Source: Streptomyces sp. G-G2
Lineage (GTDB): Bacteria > Actinomycetota > Actinomycetes > Streptomycetales > Streptomycetaceae
Assembly: GCF_030063135.1 (NCBI RefSeq)
Contig: NZ_JASISO010000034.1
Location: forward strand, 32,994-96,993
Length of the DNA stretch: 64,000 nt
Reading direction: 5' to 3'
A program made the translations under genes and the position numbers. Under the pieces are notes generated by a model. That model did no database searches, was not told the origin of the DNA, and was given only the letters and a program-made list of their open reading frames with translations. Shown here in pieces: positions 16,962 to 24,022 of the stretch (its first letter is position 1; every line of letters begins with the position of its first letter).

Positions 16962-17399
16962 CTACGACTGTGCGGACGCGGCCTTGGCGGCGCAGTCGCG
17001 GCAGCGCCCGAAGATCGCGAAGTGCTTCATGTCGGTCTCGAAGCCGAAGTCGGCGCGCAGCTTCGCGGTGAACTCGGCGGCGACGTCCACATCGGCCTCG
17101 ATGACCTCGGTGCAGTCCCGGCACACCAGGTGGATGTGGTGGTGCCGGTCGGCGAGGTGATAGGTCGGGGCGCCGTGCCCGAGGTGGGCGTGCGAGACCA
17201 GGCCCAGCTCCTCCAGCAGCTCCAGGGTCCGGTAGACGGTGGAGATGTTGACTCCGGAGGCGGTCTTGCGGACCTGTACGAGCAGCTCGTCGGGGGTCGC
17301 GTGTTCGAGGGCGTCCACCGCTTCCAGCACGAGCTGGCGCTGCGGGGTCAGGCGGTATCCGCGCTGCCGCAGGTCGGTCTTCCAGTCGGTGCTCACCAC
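16962..17399 (-). CDS. nur: Nur, nickel-responsive Fur-family repressor
   Basis: This 145-residue Fur-family regulator is nearly identical to my recollection of S. coelicolor Nur. It has a winged helix with DLRQRGYRLTPQRQLVLEAV and the recognition region NISTVYRTLELLEELGLV. The metal and dimerisation sites are rich in His (YHLADRHHHIHLVCRDC, DMKHFAIF), and CxxC pairs occur at CRDC and again near the C-terminus. In Streptomyces, Nur represses nickel uptake and the iron superoxide dismutase gene when nickel is plentiful. Alternatives within the family (Zur, FurA, CatR) differ in the C-terminal Cys/His pattern. Confidence 0.9.
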   Translation of the reverse strand: MVSTDWKTDLRQRGYRLTPQRQLVLEAVDALEHATPDELLVQVRKTASGVNISTVYRTLELLEELGLVSHAHLGHGAPTYHLADRHHHIHLVCRDCTEVIEADVDVAAEFTAKLRADFGFETDMKHFAIFGRCRDCAAKAASAQS

Positions 17400-17419
17400 G
17401 GGCCCAGTGTAGGCGCGGA

Positions 17420-17452
17420 AAAGGGGATCGCGGCGGGTGCGCGATCCCCTTT
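17420..17452 (-). terminator. Strong hairpin terminator after the nitrobindin gene
   Basis: AAAGGGGATCGCG (17420-17432) is perfectly complementary to CGCGATCCCCTTT (17440-17452) with a 7-nt loop. It lies 28 bp past the end of the nitrobindin gene and directly upstream of nur, insulating nur from read-through. The symmetric A/T flanks allow function in both directions. Confidence 0.85.
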
Positions 17453-17480
17453 CACGGTGCGTAGCGGTTCCCGTACGGGC

Positions 17481-18053
17481 TCAGCGGAAGAAGGCGATGC
17501 CGTCGTCCGGCATGTCCGGGAGGTTGCGCGCCATCTCGGCGACCTCCTCGGGCGTGACGACCTTCTTGAGCTGGGCCGACATGTACGGGCGCAGCTGGAC
17601 GTCGGGGGTGGTCTTCTCGCCGACCCACATCAGGTCGCCCTTGACGTAGCCGTAGAGCCGCTTGCCGCCGCTGTGCGGGCGGGCGGCCGCGGTACGCGCC
17701 ACCGCGTCGGTGATCAGGTCGATCTGGGGCTTCTGGTTGGCGAGGTCGCCGTACCAGATCTCCACGACGCCCTGGTCGCGGACCATGACGACCTCGACCT
17801 TGCGCTGCTTGTCGATGCGCCAGTAGCCCGACTCGGACTCCAGCGGGCGGACCTTCTTGCCGTCGGCGTCGAGGATCCAGGTGTGCGAGGTGTACTCCAG
17901 GAAGTCCCGGCCGTCGTGGCTGAAGACGACCTCCTGGCCGAAGTTGCACTTCTCTTCACCGGGGTAGTCGAAGACGCCCGCGCCCTCCCAAGTACCGAGG
18001 AGGAAGGCGATGGGCAGGAGGTCCGGGTTCAGGTCGGACGGGATCTGGATCAT
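17481..18053 (-). CDS. Nitrobindin-like heme-binding beta-barrel protein (FABP family)
   Basis: This protein has 190 residues in a lipocalin/FABP-like ten-strand barrel. The family signature GTWEGAG is at residues 20-26, and strands such as FSHDGRDFLEYTSHTWIL and ESGYWRIDKQRKVEVVMV are typical. Actinobacterial nitrobindins bind ferric heme through a C-terminal His. Here the tail reads PDDGIAFFR without a His, so heme binding is not assured. The gene stands alone with its own terminator at 17420. Confidence 0.85.
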   Translation of the reverse strand: MIQIPSDLNPDLLPIAFLLGTWEGAGVFDYPGEEKCNFGQEVVFSHDGRDFLEYTSHTWILDADGKKVRPLESESGYWRIDKQRKVEVVMVRDQGVVEIWYGDLANQKPQIDLITDAVARTAAARPHSGGKRLYGYVKGDLMWVGEKTTPDVQLRPYMSAQLKKVVTPEEVAEMARNLPDMPDDGIAFFR

Positions 18054-18132
18054 GAGGCTGCTCAGGCGATCTGTGGGAGGAGGGGTTCCGGGTGCCGGGC
18101 CGGACCGGGCTGGGACCGAGCGGACCGAGCGG

Positions 18133-18234
18133 TCAGCGCTGGCCCTGGTACAGCTTCTTCACGGCCAGACCACTGAAGGCGAGAACGCCGACGCAGACCA
18201 GGACCAGCAGGGAGGTGAAGATTGCCTCAAGCAC
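18133..18234 (-). CDS. Conserved 33-residue single-helix membrane protein
   Basis: The GTG at 18234 is preceded by GGAGCACCCC and opens LEAIFTSLLVLVCVGVLAFS, then GLAVKKLYQGQR. This is one hydrophobic helix of about 20 residues and a basic tail, in keeping with a membrane-anchored small protein. It lies between the nitrobindin gene and the anchored-protein operon. The function is unknown. The upstream frame to 18351 is Pro/Gly-rich shadow sequence. Confidence 0.6.
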   Translation of the reverse strand: MLEAIFTSLLVLVCVGVLAFSGLAVKKLYQGQR

Positions 18235-18350
18235 GGGGTGCTCCTCGGAGGGGTTCGGTGGGCGGTACGGGCCGGGGCCCAAGCCTACTGGCCCGGGCCC
18301 CGGCCCACTCTGCGAGGTAGGCCGTACCGGCCCGGGCCGCCGGGCGCGCA

Positions 18351-19340
18351 CTACTCCAGGAGCTGGTCCTGGAGGATCACCGTCTGGTGGAAGGGGACGT
18401 CGGAGACGGCGCCCCCGCGGGTCTGGAGGACGACGCCGAGGACGTCGCCGGACTGGACGCAGCCGATCTTGGTCTGCTGCGGACCGTAGGGCTTCTCCTC
18501 GGCGAAGGTGGTGACGATGGCGTGTTCCATCCGGCCCTGCGTGGACTGGCCGTACTGCGCCGTGGTCCAGGCGGAGTCCAGGTCGAAGGAGTCCGCGCCG
18601 CCCAGCGCCACGTCGGCCTTGCAGCCTTCGAAGGTGCCCGTGAAGCCCGCCGAGTGGAAGCGCAGCAGGTAGACGTGGGTCATGGTGCCGTCGGGCATGC
18701 TCCAGCCGCGGCCCGCGATCTGGCGCAGCCCGGCGTCCTCCCGCAGACCGGTGCGCAGCCGCTCACGGAACTTCTCCGAGTACTCCGCCAGGAACCGGTC
18801 CTGGGAGACCATGCCGTCCTTGTCCGCGCCCAGGCTCCCGTCGGGCTCGGAGCCCGCCGGGGCGGGCAGCAGGAGCTGGCTCAACGCCGCGTAGTGCGTG
18901 CCTTCGGTGTTGTCCGGGGCGAAGGGCAGCGGGGCGCCCGCGGGCAGCACCGGCTTCGCGAGCGCGGGGTAGGCCCAGCGGCCGTCGTCCTTGGTTGCCA
19001 GGCCCGGGACGTCGGTGCGCTCGGGCCTGATCACGACGTACGCCGTCAGCACGGCGGCGATCGCGAAGACCAGCGTGGCGGCGGTCCAGCGCAGGGCGGC
19101 GAACAGCACGCGGTGGTCCCGGGGAGCGGTCGGGGGCGCCTGGGTCCCCGAGAGGTCCGGCGCGGCGAACGGGTTCGCGGGTTCGGCCGCCGACGCGGTG
19201 TCCGGCGAAGACGGCGGAGCGGCCTCGGGCGCGGGCTCGGGCGCGGGCTCGGGCGCGGGCTCGGGCGCGGTCGGAACAGCGGTCCCTCCCGATGGCGCTT
19301 CGGGGGCCGGGAGGGTCTCGGTGGCGGTCTTGTCGGTCAC
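18351..19340 (-). CDS. Membrane-anchored protein, third of three tandem paralogues
   Basis: The protein has 329 residues from the GTG at 19340, which overlaps the preceding stop by 4 bp (GTGA). A cytosolic Ala/Pro/Glu-rich tail of about 75 residues contains PEPAPEPAPEPAPEA repeats. One membrane helix follows (TLVFAIAAVLTAYVVI), then an extracytoplasmic domain with two Cys (FEGCKAD, KIGCVQSG). It shares its layout and several C-terminal strand patterns with the two genes upstream. No known domain is recognised. Transcription comes from upstream of 21057. Confidence 0.65.
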   Translation of the reverse strand: MTDKTATETLPAPEAPSGGTAVPTAPEPAPEPAPEPAPEAAPPSSPDTASAAEPANPFAAPDLSGTQAPPTAPRDHRVLFAALRWTAATLVFAIAAVLTAYVVIRPERTDVPGLATKDDGRWAYPALAKPVLPAGAPLPFAPDNTEGTHYAALSQLLLPAPAGSEPDGSLGADKDGMVSQDRFLAEYSEKFRERLRTGLREDAGLRQIAGRGWSMPDGTMTHVYLLRFHSAGFTGTFEGCKADVALGGADSFDLDSAWTTAQYGQSTQGRMEHAIVTTFAEEKPYGPQQTKIGCVQSGDVLGVVLQTRGGAVSDVPFHQTVILQDQLLE

Positions 19341-20218
19341 ACGGACTCCCCGGGGGACTTCACGCGGTCGAGCTGCTTGCGGAACAGCTTGACCTCTTCG
19401 TCGGCGTTGAACGGCGGGACGCCGTAGGCGTGGAAACTGATCAGGAAGTCGCCCTGGGACGCGACGCAGACGACCGACTCCAGGGGGTTCCTCTTGTCTC
19501 CCTTGTCGTTCTTCTCTTCCTCGCCGACTGCCCGCAGCGCGCACTTGGCCTCGGGGTACCCCTCGACCTTGGGCGCCTTGCGGTCGTCACCGAGGAACTC
19601 GACCAGCTTCTTGGTGAAGTCACCGAGCTGCTCGACCGCCTGCGGGTCCGCCTGGGTGATCTGGATCTCGACCACCCGGTCCCCGTTGCCGCTGCGCAGG
19701 CTGCGGCCCGCCTGGCCCTTGAGCTTGAGCTGGTCGACCAGCTTGTCGCTCTCCGCGCGCCGGGACGCGGGCAGGTTGCGGTTGTTCTCCTTCATCAGCT
19801 GGGCGGCCTTGGCGCCCGGCACGGTGAAGAAGTCGCTGTGCCCGTCCAGGTCGGGGCCGGGCAGGTAGCCCTCGGGCACCGGCAGCATCCGGTCGCCGAG
19901 GGCGCCCAGCGACACCACGGGCCGGGTGGGCGAAGCGGTGGCCGGGGCCGGTTCCACGGCCTGCCAGTACACGGTGGGGGTGGTGCGGTCCGCGTCGGCG
20001 ATCCAGCCCTTCGCCCACACGCCGAAGCTCCCGACGACCGCGAGGGCCAGGACGGCGCCGATGGCGGCCGCGGCCTTGCGGTTGACCGCGCGCGGAGGCT
20101 TGGCGGTGGCGAGCAGCTCGTTCGGGGAGGCGGCGGACGGCACGCCGTCCCCCTCGGGCACGTCCAGCGAGATCTCGGAGAGGGCCGGTCCCGGGGCCGG
20201 GGTCTGCGGCGCGGTCAC
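19337..20218 (-). CDS. Membrane-anchored protein, second of three tandem paralogues
   Basis: The protein has 293 residues from the GTG at 20218 (TAPQTPAPGPALSEIS). After a short cytosolic segment comes one helix (AAAAIGAVLALAVVGSFGVW). The exported domain has DRMLPVPEGYLPGPDLDG and two Cys (EAKCALRAV, SVVCVASQGD) that could form a disulphide. It is coupled to both neighbours by GTGA overlaps, so the three products are probably made in fixed ratio. No enzyme motif is seen. Confidence 0.65.
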   Translation of the reverse strand: MTAPQTPAPGPALSEISLDVPEGDGVPSAASPNELLATAKPPRAVNRKAAAAIGAVLALAVVGSFGVWAKGWIADADRTTPTVYWQAVEPAPATASPTRPVVSLGALGDRMLPVPEGYLPGPDLDGHSDFFTVPGAKAAQLMKENNRNLPASRRAESDKLVDQLKLKGQAGRSLRSGNGDRVVEIQITQADPQAVEQLGDFTKKLVEFLGDDRKAPKVEGYPEAKCALRAVGEEEKNDKGDKRNPLESVVCVASQGDFLISFHAYGVPPFNADEEVKLFRKQLDRVKSPGESV

Positions 20219-21057
20219 AGCTGCTCCACCTGTCGCTTGGCGAGGTCGGCGATGTCCTTCTCGGAGATCGAACCGGTGTTGTCGAGGTACTCGAGGTACA
20301 TGACGATGTCGCCCACCCGGGCGATCGACCGGGCCTCGTAGAGGGGCATGTACCCGTCCTTCTGGTGGGGCTGGGAGTACACCCAGGCGCGCCCGGTGCC
20401 CTTGAGGCCGTCCGCGAGCGGCACGCCCTGGTTGCCCGCCCCCTCCTTCGGGTCCGGCATGTAGCCGGACTGCCCCCGCGCGAAGCTCTCCGCGCCCGGG
20501 CGGTCGCGGAACTGCAGCAAGGTGATCGTGACGGTGGTCCGGTCACCCGCGTACCAGTGGCCGACCGCGACCCGGCGGACGCCGTCGTCGTTGACCGCGG
20601 AGAAGCCGCGGCCGGGGTCGTCGAACCAGGAGGCCGCCCATTCGCCGACGGACTCGTACTGCCGGGAGACCTCCTTAGCGCCCTTCGGCGCCTCCAGCAG
20701 CAGCTTCGTCAGATCGTCGTCCGTCGTGTCCCAGCGGTTCGCGTTGACCGACCGGTACGTCGTGGAGTCGTCCGCCGTGACCGGCTTCGGGGTCGCCAGC
20801 TCCTGCTGGGCCAGCGGGGCCAGGGGCGACGGCGGGCGGTGGTACTGGACCCCGTAGCCGGTGGCCGCTCCGGCGATGACGCCGAGCACGGCCGCGGCCG
20901 CGATCAGGAGCGTCGTACGGCCGCGGCGCCGACGGCGCGGGCCCGGGTCACTGAGCGTAGCGTCCGGGGCGTTTGCGGCCAGAAATTCCGAGCTGTCCGG
21001 ATCCGGGGCGTTCTCGCCCTCTTTCCTCAGCTCGGGGATGGTCTGTGCGTGTTCCAA
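20215..21057 (-). CDS. Membrane-anchored protein, first of three tandem paralogues
   Basis: I place the start at the TTG at 21057, after a GGGGGGA ribosome site; the alternative ATG at 21087 adds 10 residues. The 280-residue product has an acidic cytosolic N-terminus, a basic stop-transfer (PRRRRRGRTTLL), one helix (LLIAAAAVLGVIAGAATG) and an exported domain containing GQSGYMPDPKEGAGN and HQKDGYMPLYEARSIARVGD. The last pattern recurs in weaker form in the two downstream proteins. The function is unknown; a sensor or complex-forming role at the membrane is only a guess. Confidence 0.6.
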   Translation of the reverse strand: MEHAQTIPELRKEGENAPDPDSSEFLAANAPDATLSDPGPRRRRRGRTTLLIAAAAVLGVIAGAATGYGVQYHRPPSPLAPLAQQELATPKPVTADDSTTYRSVNANRWDTTDDDLTKLLLEAPKGAKEVSRQYESVGEWAASWFDDPGRGFSAVNDDGVRRVAVGHWYAGDRTTVTITLLQFRDRPGAESFARGQSGYMPDPKEGAGNQGVPLADGLKGTGRAWVYSQPHQKDGYMPLYEARSIARVGDIVMYLEYLDNTGSISEKDIADLAKRQVEQL

Positions 21058-21084
21058 GAGAGCGTCCCCCCACAGGACTATGGC

Positions 21085-21104
21085 CACAGGTTGCGTTACC
21101 TGTG
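21085..21104. promoter_or_regulatory. Inverted repeat upstream of the three-paralogue operon
   Basis: CACAGGT (21085-21091) and ACCTGTG (21098-21104) are perfect inverted arms with a 6-nt spacer. They lie about 28-47 bp upstream of the TTG start at 21057. The size and position fit an operator for a dimeric regulator. A further CACAGG follows at 21105. Confidence 0.4.
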
Positions 21105-21187
21105 CACAGGGAGGACTTCTACCTCAGGGGTGGAGTTGCACGCACTGTTATTACGGTTGGGTCGCGGGAACCGGTCGACCGCCCGGC

Positions 21188-21478
21188 TCATCCACCCGGC
21201 GGGTCCTCACGCGGGTCCTCACGGCGCTGCCGCTTGCCGTCCAGTTCGTCCCACCACTCGTCGGACTTCGCGTCCCCCGAGGGGTCGTCCCACCAGCGGT
21301 CGTCCGGGCCGCGCCGGTTCGCCGTCATCGCCGCCACCGGCGGGATGAGCATGGCGACCACGCACATGGCCACCGCCGCGGGCACCGACCACAGGCGCAC
21401 GAAGGACCAGGCGGACACGAAGAGGAACAGGCATCCGCCCATGAGCAGGAAGTACACGCGTCGACGCCGGGCGTACAT
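21188..21478 (-). CDS. DUF3099-type small membrane protein
   Basis: This 96-residue protein has two adjacent hydrophobic helices (VYFLLMGGCLFLFVSAWSFV and VPAAVAMCVVAMLIPPVAAM). An acidic, Trp-rich tail follows (DDRWWDDPSGDAKSDEWW). The basic N-terminus (YARRRRVYF) and this layout match DUF3099 proteins of actinomycetes. The function is unknown. A duplicated 18-bp segment lies just upstream of its start. Confidence 0.75.
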   Translation of the reverse strand: MYARRRRVYFLLMGGCLFLFVSAWSFVRLWSVPAAVAMCVVAMLIPPVAAMTANRRGPDDRWWDDPSGDAKSDEWWDELDGKRQRREDPREDPPGG

Positions 21479-21487
21479 GTCTCAAGG

Positions 21488-21523
21488 ATAGGACCGGACG
21501 GGGACATAGGACCGGACGGGGAC
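21488..21523. repeat. Tandem duplication of 18 bp upstream of the DUF3099 gene
   Basis: ATAGGACCGGACGGGGAC occurs twice head to tail (21488-21505, 21506-21523), ending 9 bp before the start codon at 21478 as read on the minus strand. The duplicated unit holds GTCCTAT, which could act as a doubled -10 or operator half-site. Confidence 0.6.
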
Positions 21524-21611
21524 GGCGCGAAGGACCGCACCCCGTTCCAGTGGCGTCCAACCCCCGGGGGTGCGGCCCTTCGGCCGGTTCATCGGTACGT
21601 GCCGTACGGAC

Positions 21612-21902
21612 TCAGACCGCGATGGCCACGTCCGTCACGCCGCCGGAGTCGGCGACCACGACGGTACGGTCCGCCTTGGCGCCCGGGACCAGCGCCCGCA
21701 GGGTCCAGGTGCCTTCGGCGGCGTAGAAGCGGAACTGCCCGGTCGCCGAGGTCGGGACCTCGGCCGTGAACTCACCGGTCGAGTCCAGCAGACGGACGTA
21801 GCCGGACACCGGCTCGCCGCCCTGGGTGATCTGGCCCTGAATGGCCGTCTCGCCCGGCTTGAGCGTGTCGAGGGAGGGCCCGCCGATCTGTGCTCCACAC
21901 AT
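21612..21902 (-). CDS. DUF1416 protein (SseC-like) paired with the sulfurtransferase
   Basis: This 96-residue protein opens MCGAQIGGPSLDTLKPGETA and continues as a transthyretin-like beta sandwich (GYVRLLDSTGEFTAEVPTS, TWTLRALVPGAKADRTVVV). Family members (SseC in mycobacteria) are almost always encoded immediately downstream of a thiosulfate sulfurtransferase, as here (53 bp). The conserved Cys2 could accept sulfur; that role is inference. The two genes probably form one transcript from the leader-peptide promoter. Confidence 0.85.
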   Translation of the reverse strand: MCGAQIGGPSLDTLKPGETAIQGQITQGGEPVSGYVRLLDSTGEFTAEVPTSATGQFRFYAAEGTWTLRALVPGAKADRTVVVADSGGVTDVAIAV

Positions 21903-21955
21903 GTTCTCTGTCCTGTCCTAGAGAGGTAGTACGCGCGTACAGGTCGTACGGGTGG

Positions 21956-22801
21956 TTACTTGTTGGCGCCGAGCTCGATCGGCACGCCGACCAGCGAGCC
22001 GTACTCGGTCCACGAGCCGTCATAGTTCTTGACGTTCGTCTGGCCGAGCAGCTCGTGCAGCACGAACCAGGTGAGCGCGGAACGCTCACCGATGCGGCAG
22101 TACGCGATGGTGTCCTTCGCCAGGTCGACCTGCTCGGCCTGGTACAGGGCCGTCAGTTCCTCGTCGGACTTGAAGGTGCCGTCGTCGTTGGCGTTCTTCG
22201 ACCACGGGATGTTGCGGGCGCTCGGGATGTGGCCCGGACGCTGCGACTGCTCCTGCGGGAGGTGCGCCGGGGCGAGCAGCTTGCCGCTGAACTCGTCGGG
22301 CGAGCGGACGTCGACGAGGTTCTTCGTGCCGATCGCGGCGACGGCGTCGTCACGGAAGGCGCGGATCGAGGTGTCCTGGGCCTTGGCCTTGTACGCGGTG
22401 GCCGGACGCTGCGGGACGTCGGCGCCGTCGACCAGGTCGCGGGAGTCGAGCTCCCACTTCTTGCGGCCGCCGTCGAGCAGGCGGACGTCCTGGTGGCCGT
22501 AGAGCTTGAAGTACCAGTAGGCGTAGGACGCGAACCAGTTGTTGTTGCCGCCGTAGAGGACGACCGTGTCACCGTTGGCGATGCCCTTGGCCGAGAGGAG
22601 CTTCTCGAAGCCCTCCTGGTCCACGAAGTCGCGGCGCACCGGGTCCTGGAGGTCGCTCTTCCAGTCGATGCGGACGGCGTTCGTGATGTGGTTCTTGTCG
22701 TAGGCGGACGTGTCCTCGTCCACCTCGACGACGACGACGTCGTCGTCGTTCAGGTGGGCCTCGACCCAGTCGGCGTCTACAAGGACGTCGCTGCGGCTCA
22801 T
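21956..22801 (-). CDS. Thiosulfate sulfurtransferase, two rhodanese domains
   Basis: This 281-residue protein starts at the ATG at 22801 (MSRSDVLVDADWVEAHL). It has an inactive N-terminal rhodanese domain and an active C-terminal one, with the catalytic loop AYCRIGERSALTWF in which Cys takes the persulfide. The CRxGxRS loop is the actinobacterial CysA/SseA type acting on thiosulfate. It lies upstream of the DUF1416 gene and downstream of a 27-residue Cys-rich leader peptide, which points to control by cysteine or sulfur status. Confidence 0.9.
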   Translation of the reverse strand: MSRSDVLVDADWVEAHLNDDDVVVVEVDEDTSAYDKNHITNAVRIDWKSDLQDPVRRDFVDQEGFEKLLSAKGIANGDTVVLYGGNNNWFASYAYWYFKLYGHQDVRLLDGGRKKWELDSRDLVDGADVPQRPATAYKAKAQDTSIRAFRDDAVAAIGTKNLVDVRSPDEFSGKLLAPAHLPQEQSQRPGHIPSARNIPWSKNANDDGTFKSDEELTALYQAEQVDLAKDTIAYCRIGERSALTWFVLHELLGQTNVKNYDGSWTEYGSLVGVPIELGANK

Positions 22802-23000
22802 GGTGTTCTCCTCCGGGCAGTGTGCGGCGGGGCGGTGCGGGTGCTGCGGGCTGCTGCTGTGGCGCTGCGTCGGCCCGGCCGCGGGGCGGCTCGGGCGGGG
22901 TCCGGGTGCGCTCGGACGTCCCGTGCGGGAAGGCGAGGGGCTGGCGGCGCGTGCGGTCACGCACGGAAGGCCGTCGTCCGGCCGGATGGGAGCGGGTCGC
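22802..23000 (-). promoter_or_regulatory. Leader between the Cys-rich peptide and the sulfurtransferase gene
   Basis: This 199-nt stretch separates the leader-peptide stop from the sulfurtransferase start. About 35 nt after the stop, CGTGCG (22950-22955) and CGCACG (22960-22965) form a 6-bp hairpin with loop GTCA. The layout (short Cys-rich frame, hairpin, long spacer) suits translation-coupled attenuation or Rho-dependent control. No gene is seen inside it. Confidence 0.45.
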
Positions 23001-23084
23001 TCAGAAAGGGCGACAGAGCATGGCGGCGACGCGACACAGGTCTACTGCCCGTCGCTTCGTGAGGTCCGCCTGCTGATGCTTCAT
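23001..23084 (-). CDS. Ms5788-type Cys-rich leader peptide
   Basis: The frame from the ATG at 23084 encodes 27 residues ending LTKRRAVDLCRVAAMLCRPF, followed by TGA. This is the Ms5788-like Cys-rich leader peptide found before sulfurtransferase genes in mycobacteria and Streptomyces. An ATG two codons earlier (23090) is an alternative start. The two Cys codons lie close to the stop, as expected if slow Cys-tRNA delivery changes downstream mRNA folding or Rho access. It is too short for ordinary gene finders. Confidence 0.88.
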   Translation of the reverse strand: MKHQQADLTKRRAVDLCRVAAMLCRPF

Positions 23085-23221
23085 AGCCATGGATCGTAGG
23101 GACGAATCGGCCGCCCTGTCACCGCCGTGTCATATGTCGAGACAGGATCGTCCGAATATTGGGATAGGGTCCTCCCCACACCCCCTCCGAGGGGCCCCGG
23201 AACCCCCTCGGAACAGGCCGG

Positions 23222-23250
23222 AAGGCCCGATCCGCCTGCGGATCGGACCT
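23222..23250. terminator. Hairpin terminator after the DUF2993 gene
   Basis: AAGGCCCGATCCGC pairs with CGGATCGGACCTT with one mismatch around a short loop. It lies between the 3' end of the DUF2993 gene (23261) and the leader-peptide promoter region. The symmetric arms allow action on either strand; the plus-strand copy is followed by TCTTGTC. Confidence 0.7.
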
Positions 23251-23260
23251 TCTTGTCTCA

Positions 23261-23959
23261 CTATCCGGCCAACGCCACGTCCGAGCCGTCCACCACGAGA
23301 TGCACACCGCCCTCGTCGGAGGTCAGCTTGGACAGCTTCAGCCCGGCGGGAAGCGCGCCGTCGAGGTTGCGGTCGAAGTCCGTCCGCTTGCGCACCAGCG
23401 TCTCGACGCCGGGAACGCCCTCACCCGGCACCTCGTCGGCGCGCACCCGCACCGTCGTCCCGTCCACCAGGCTGATCGTGGACACCACGCTGCGCGTCAG
23501 GGTCCGGCCCAGCACCTCGACGGAGGCGGTCACCTTCACCTTGCCCGGGGCCCCGCCGTAGGTGACGGTGACCCCGTTCTGCGAGGCCTCGGTCAGGTCC
23601 GCGTACGTGATCAGCGCGGAACCGTCGGCGCGCGCCGCCTTGCCGCTGGTGTAGCCGCTGTCCAGCTTCACGTCGTGGAAGCGCGCGCCGAGCTCGGATA
23701 TCCGGATCTTGCGCCCGTCCGGCCCGGCGGCCGAGACCCCCCGCAGCTTCACGTCGACCTGTTCGAGCCGGTGGTCCAGGGCCTGGGTGAGGAACGGAAA
23801 CCCGTGGATGTCCACGTCCGTCTCCCCCGCCAGGCCCCGCCCCGACTGCACTTTGGCGGCCAGCTTGTCCTCGGCGTAGCCGACCGCCAGCCGGTCCACA
23901 CCCGCCAGGATCCCGGCCAGGACCACCGCGATGATCACGACTACTCGCAAGAAACGCAC
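23261..23959 (-). CDS. DUF2993 lipid-binding-like envelope protein
   Basis: This 232-residue protein has an N-terminal anchor (RFLRVVVIIAVVLAGILAGV) and a DUF2993 domain. The domain includes HGFPFLTQALDHRLEQVDV and the exported beta-rich repeats that follow. DUF2993 proteins of actinomycetes resemble tubular lipid-binding folds and sit at the membrane. There are no catalytic residues. It is a single gene with its own terminator. Confidence 0.8.
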   Translation of the reverse strand: MRFLRVVVIIAVVLAGILAGVDRLAVGYAEDKLAAKVQSGRGLAGETDVDIHGFPFLTQALDHRLEQVDVKLRGVSAAGPDGRKIRISELGARFHDVKLDSGYTSGKAARADGSALITYADLTEASQNGVTVTYGGAPGKVKVTASVEVLGRTLTRSVVSTISLVDGTTVRVRADEVPGEGVPGVETLVRKRTDFDRNLDGALPAGLKLSKLTSDEGGVHLVVDGSDVALAG

Positions 23960-24022
23960 GTTCCACTCCCCCTACTAATCGGTACGTGCGTTCTAGTTGA
24001 CCATGACCCCGGCCCGCCGGGG

